A stretch of DNA of 64,000 bases, taken from NCBI GenBank assembly GCA_023819375.1, contig JAMWDI010000001.1:171685-235684 (forward strand), read 5' to 3'. The position numbers and the translations under genes were made by a program. Below, in pieces: positions 62,507 through 64,000 of this stretch. Within the stretch, counting starts at the first letter, position 1, and every line of letters begins with the position of its first letter. This DNA comes from Candidatus Omnitrophota bacterium (lineage in GTDB: Bacteria; Ratteibacteria; UBA8468; B48-G9; JAFGKM01). The notes beneath the pieces were generated by a model. It worked only from the letters and a program-made list of their open reading frames with translations. It ran no database searches and was not told where the DNA came from.

Positions 62507-63522
62507 AAGTTGGAATATTTGGAGCAAGTGGTTATGCTGGACAGAAACTTATAGAAATTCTTTTAAATCATCCTTTTGTTGAAATAACTGAATGTTATGT
62601 TGCACCAGAAGAAGGAACACCTACTTTAGAAGAAATTAATCTTAAATTTAAAAAAAGAATAAACTTGAAATGTAAAAATTCTCCTGATTGGAAAAGCATA
62701 GAAAAAAATTGTGATTGTGTCTTTCTTGCCTTGCCACATATTGTATCTATGAATTTTGTTCCAGAAATTTTGAAAATTGGGAAAGTTGTGATTGATTTAA
62801 GTGCTGATTTCAGATTTAAAAATGTTGAAACCTACGAAAAATGGTATACAAAACATAAAAACCCTGAACTTTTACAGTCTGCAGTTTATGGCCTTCCTGA
62901 AATGAATAGAGAAAAAATAAAAGATGCAAAACTTATTGCAAACCCGGGATGTTATCCTACAAGTATTATATTAGGTGTTTTACCACTTATAAAAAAGAAT
63001 TTAATAAAAAATGAAATAATTGCAAATAGTATAAGTGGTGTTTCAGGGGCTGGAAGAAATCCTTCCTTTTCTAATATGTTTGTTGAATGTAATGAAAATG
63101 TGAAAGCATATAAAATCGGAGAACATCGGCATCAACCTGAAATAGAAGAAATTTTAAACAATTTTGGTAAAAAAAATTATAAAGTTCTTTTTGTTCCCCA
63201 TCTTGCTCCATATAATCAAGGGATTTTATCAACAATTTATGTTGAATTAAAAGAAAAAACAAATTCTGGAGAGATACAGGATTTATATAATGAATTTTAT
63301 AAAGATGAACCATTTGTGAGAATTATGGATTATGGAGAAAGTGCTTCAACTAAAAATGTTTTTGATACAAATTTCTGTGATATTGGAATTAAACTTATTG
63401 ATGAGAAAAAAGTTGTAATAACTTCTGCAATAGATAATTTAGTAAAAGGGGCAAGTGGTCAAGCAATCCAAAATATGAATATAATTTTTGGTTTTAAAGA
63501 GACATTACCTTTCATATTTTAA
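62491..63522 (+). CDS. argC: N-acetyl-gamma-glutamyl-phosphate reductase
   Basis: Third step of arginine synthesis: NADPH-dependent reduction of N-acetylglutamyl phosphate. The 343-residue product has VGIFGASGYAGQ (7-18), LALPHIVSM, the nucleophilic C154 in NPGCYPTS and GEHRHQPEIEE with a conserved His. The start is a GTG at 62491 within the rpsI tail; no ATG is available before the conserved GASGYAG block, and the ribosome-binding site is weak. Expression is probably coupled to rpsI. Confidence 0.95.
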   Translation: MDQKIKVGIFGASGYAGQKLIEILLNHPFVEITECYVAPEEGTPTLEEINLKFKKRINLKCKNSPDWKSIEKNCDCVFLALPHIVSMNFVPEILKIGKVVIDLSADFRFKNVETYEKWYTKHKNPELLQSAVYGLPEMNREKIKDAKLIANPGCYPTSIILGVLPLIKKNLIKNEIIANSISGVSGAGRNPSFSNMFVECNENVKAYKIGEHRHQPEIEEILNNFGKKNYKVLFVPHLAPYNQGILSTIYVELKEKTNSGEIQDLYNEFYKDEPFVRIMDYGESASTKNVFDTNFCDIGIKLIDEKKVVITSAIDNLVKGASGQAIQNMNIIFGFKETLPFIF

Positions 63523-63534
63523 ATTTTTAAAAAT

Positions 63535-63999
63535 ATGAAATTGGTCTTTCTTGATAGAGACGGAGTTATTTCAATTTTTACACCAAATGATTATATTAAA
63601 AAATGGTCTGAATTTGAATTTATACCAGAAGGGATTGAAGGATTGAAAATTTTAAAATCTGCAGGCTATAAAGTTATAATAATTTCAAATCAGGCAGGCG
63701 TTAACAAAGGGCTCTTTACAATGGATGACTTAAATGAGATAACAGAAAATATGTTGGAGGAATTGAGAAAAAAAGGGATTGATAATATTTTAAAAGTTTA
63801 TTACTGTATACATAAAAAAGAAGAAAATTGTGAATGTAGAAAGCCAAAAATAGGGCTTTTTAAAAAAGCAGAGGAAGATTTTGGAAAGATTGATTTTTCA
63901 AAAACATATTTTATTGGTGATTCTGATATAGATATTATTGCTGGTAAAAATATTGGAACAAAGACAATTTTAGTTTTAACAGGAAAAACGAAATCAAAA
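63535..63999 (+). CDS. gmhB: GmhB-like HAD phosphatase, 5' part (cut by window edge)
   Basis: 155 codons are visible and the frame is still open at the edge. The product starts MKLVFLDRDGV (HAD motif I, D7 and D9), has IIISNQAGV (motif II), YCIHKKEENCECRKP, which supplies the C-H...C-x-C zinc site typical of GmhB/histidinol-phosphatase-type HAD-IIIA enzymes, and FIGDSDIDI (motif IV). It probably removes the C7 phosphate of heptose bisphosphate for ADP-heptose or a related phosphate ester. The ATG is 13 bases after argC, without a good Shine-Dalgarno. The symbol is by family resemblance. Confidence 0.85.
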   Translation, partial: MKLVFLDRDGVISIFTPNDYIKKWSEFEFIPEGIEGLKILKSAGYKVIIISNQAGVNKGLFTMDDLNEITENMLEELRKKGIDNILKVYYCIHKKEENCECRKPKIGLFKKAEEDFGKIDFSKTYFIGDSDIDIIAGKNIGTKTILVLTGKTKSK

Positions 64000-64000
64000 G

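Noticed and set aside
1-64000. CRISPR array, insertion sequence, prophage or integrase genes
   Set aside because: No regularly spaced repeats, transposase or integrase motifs, or att-like duplications were seen; the window is densely packed with housekeeping-type genes.

Overview
The window is AT-rich (about 30% G+C by eye), very densely coding bacterial chromosome. Almost every gene overlaps or abuts its neighbour, and no gap between genes exceeds about 130 bases. It encodes an Rho factor, DnaK, two subunits of a V/A-type ATPase, a complete elongasome operon (mreBCD, mrdA, rodA), a division cluster (murB, ddl, ftsQ, ftsA, ftsZ), sigma-54, leucine and arginine biosynthesis genes, several B12-type radical SAM proteins and carbohydrate-catabolic genes. 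This fits an anaerobic bacterium of a poorly cultured lineage (an Omnitrophota/Ratteibacteria- or Aerophobota-like candidate phylum would fit). That placement is inference from gene content only.

Layout. 1-2657 (+): 3' part of ahcY, coaE, rho. 2647-7429: an aldo-keto reductase (-), a macrodomain protein (+), then a minus-strand run of LOG protein, NfeD protease and a metal-site-degenerate M24 protein. 7489-8652 (+): a UROD-like protein. 8655-15350 (-): a leucine operon leuA-leuC-X-leuD-Y-leuB, where X is a UROD-like protein and Y an enolase-superfamily enzyme. 15451-16056 (+): a lipoprotein. 16016-26698 (-): PAP2 phosphatase, then a tightly packed run read from 26698 downward: corrinoid protein, plsY, gpsA, MerR, purN, argA-like, bactofilin-like membrane protein, argG, DUF72, glycerol-1-phosphate dehydrogenase, thiL, small membrane protein, metallophosphoesterase. 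26793-28789 (+): tRNA-Val and dnaK. 28867-30880 (-): V-ATPase B and D. 30935-33252 (+): purM and a radical SAM protein.

33262-48664 (-) is the most striking region. A radical SAM/B12 protein, a ketosynthase with an altered active site, two sensor kinases (one with a degenerate ATPase domain) and an NtrC-type sigma-54 activator run directly into an EF-Tu-domain-II-like miniprotein and mreB-mreC-mreD-mrdA-rodA plus a TIGR03960-type radical SAM gene. Divergent to it at 48780 is an atypical response regulator behind a textbook -24/-12 sigma-54 promoter. It converges on rpoN itself (49830-51053). Activator, signalling proteins, sigma factor and a target promoter therefore lie within 11 kb, next to the cell-shape genes.

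51122-63999 (+): lone rnfB, truA, murB, ddl, ftsQ, ftsA, ftsZ (with an altered T7 catalytic loop), then a four-gene sugar module (TIM-barrel isomerase, Gfo/Idh oxidoreductase, DUF6807 protein, xylulokinase), rpsI, argC and the 5' part of a GmhB-like HAD phosphatase cut by the right edge.

Expression signals. Recognisable promoters resemble TTGACA-16/17-TATAAT. Several genes have the -10 box only 8-10 bases before the start codon and no Shine-Dalgarno sequence, so they are probably leaderless. Other genes carry a good AGGAGG. Convincing intrinsic terminators are almost absent, in keeping with an encoded Rho.
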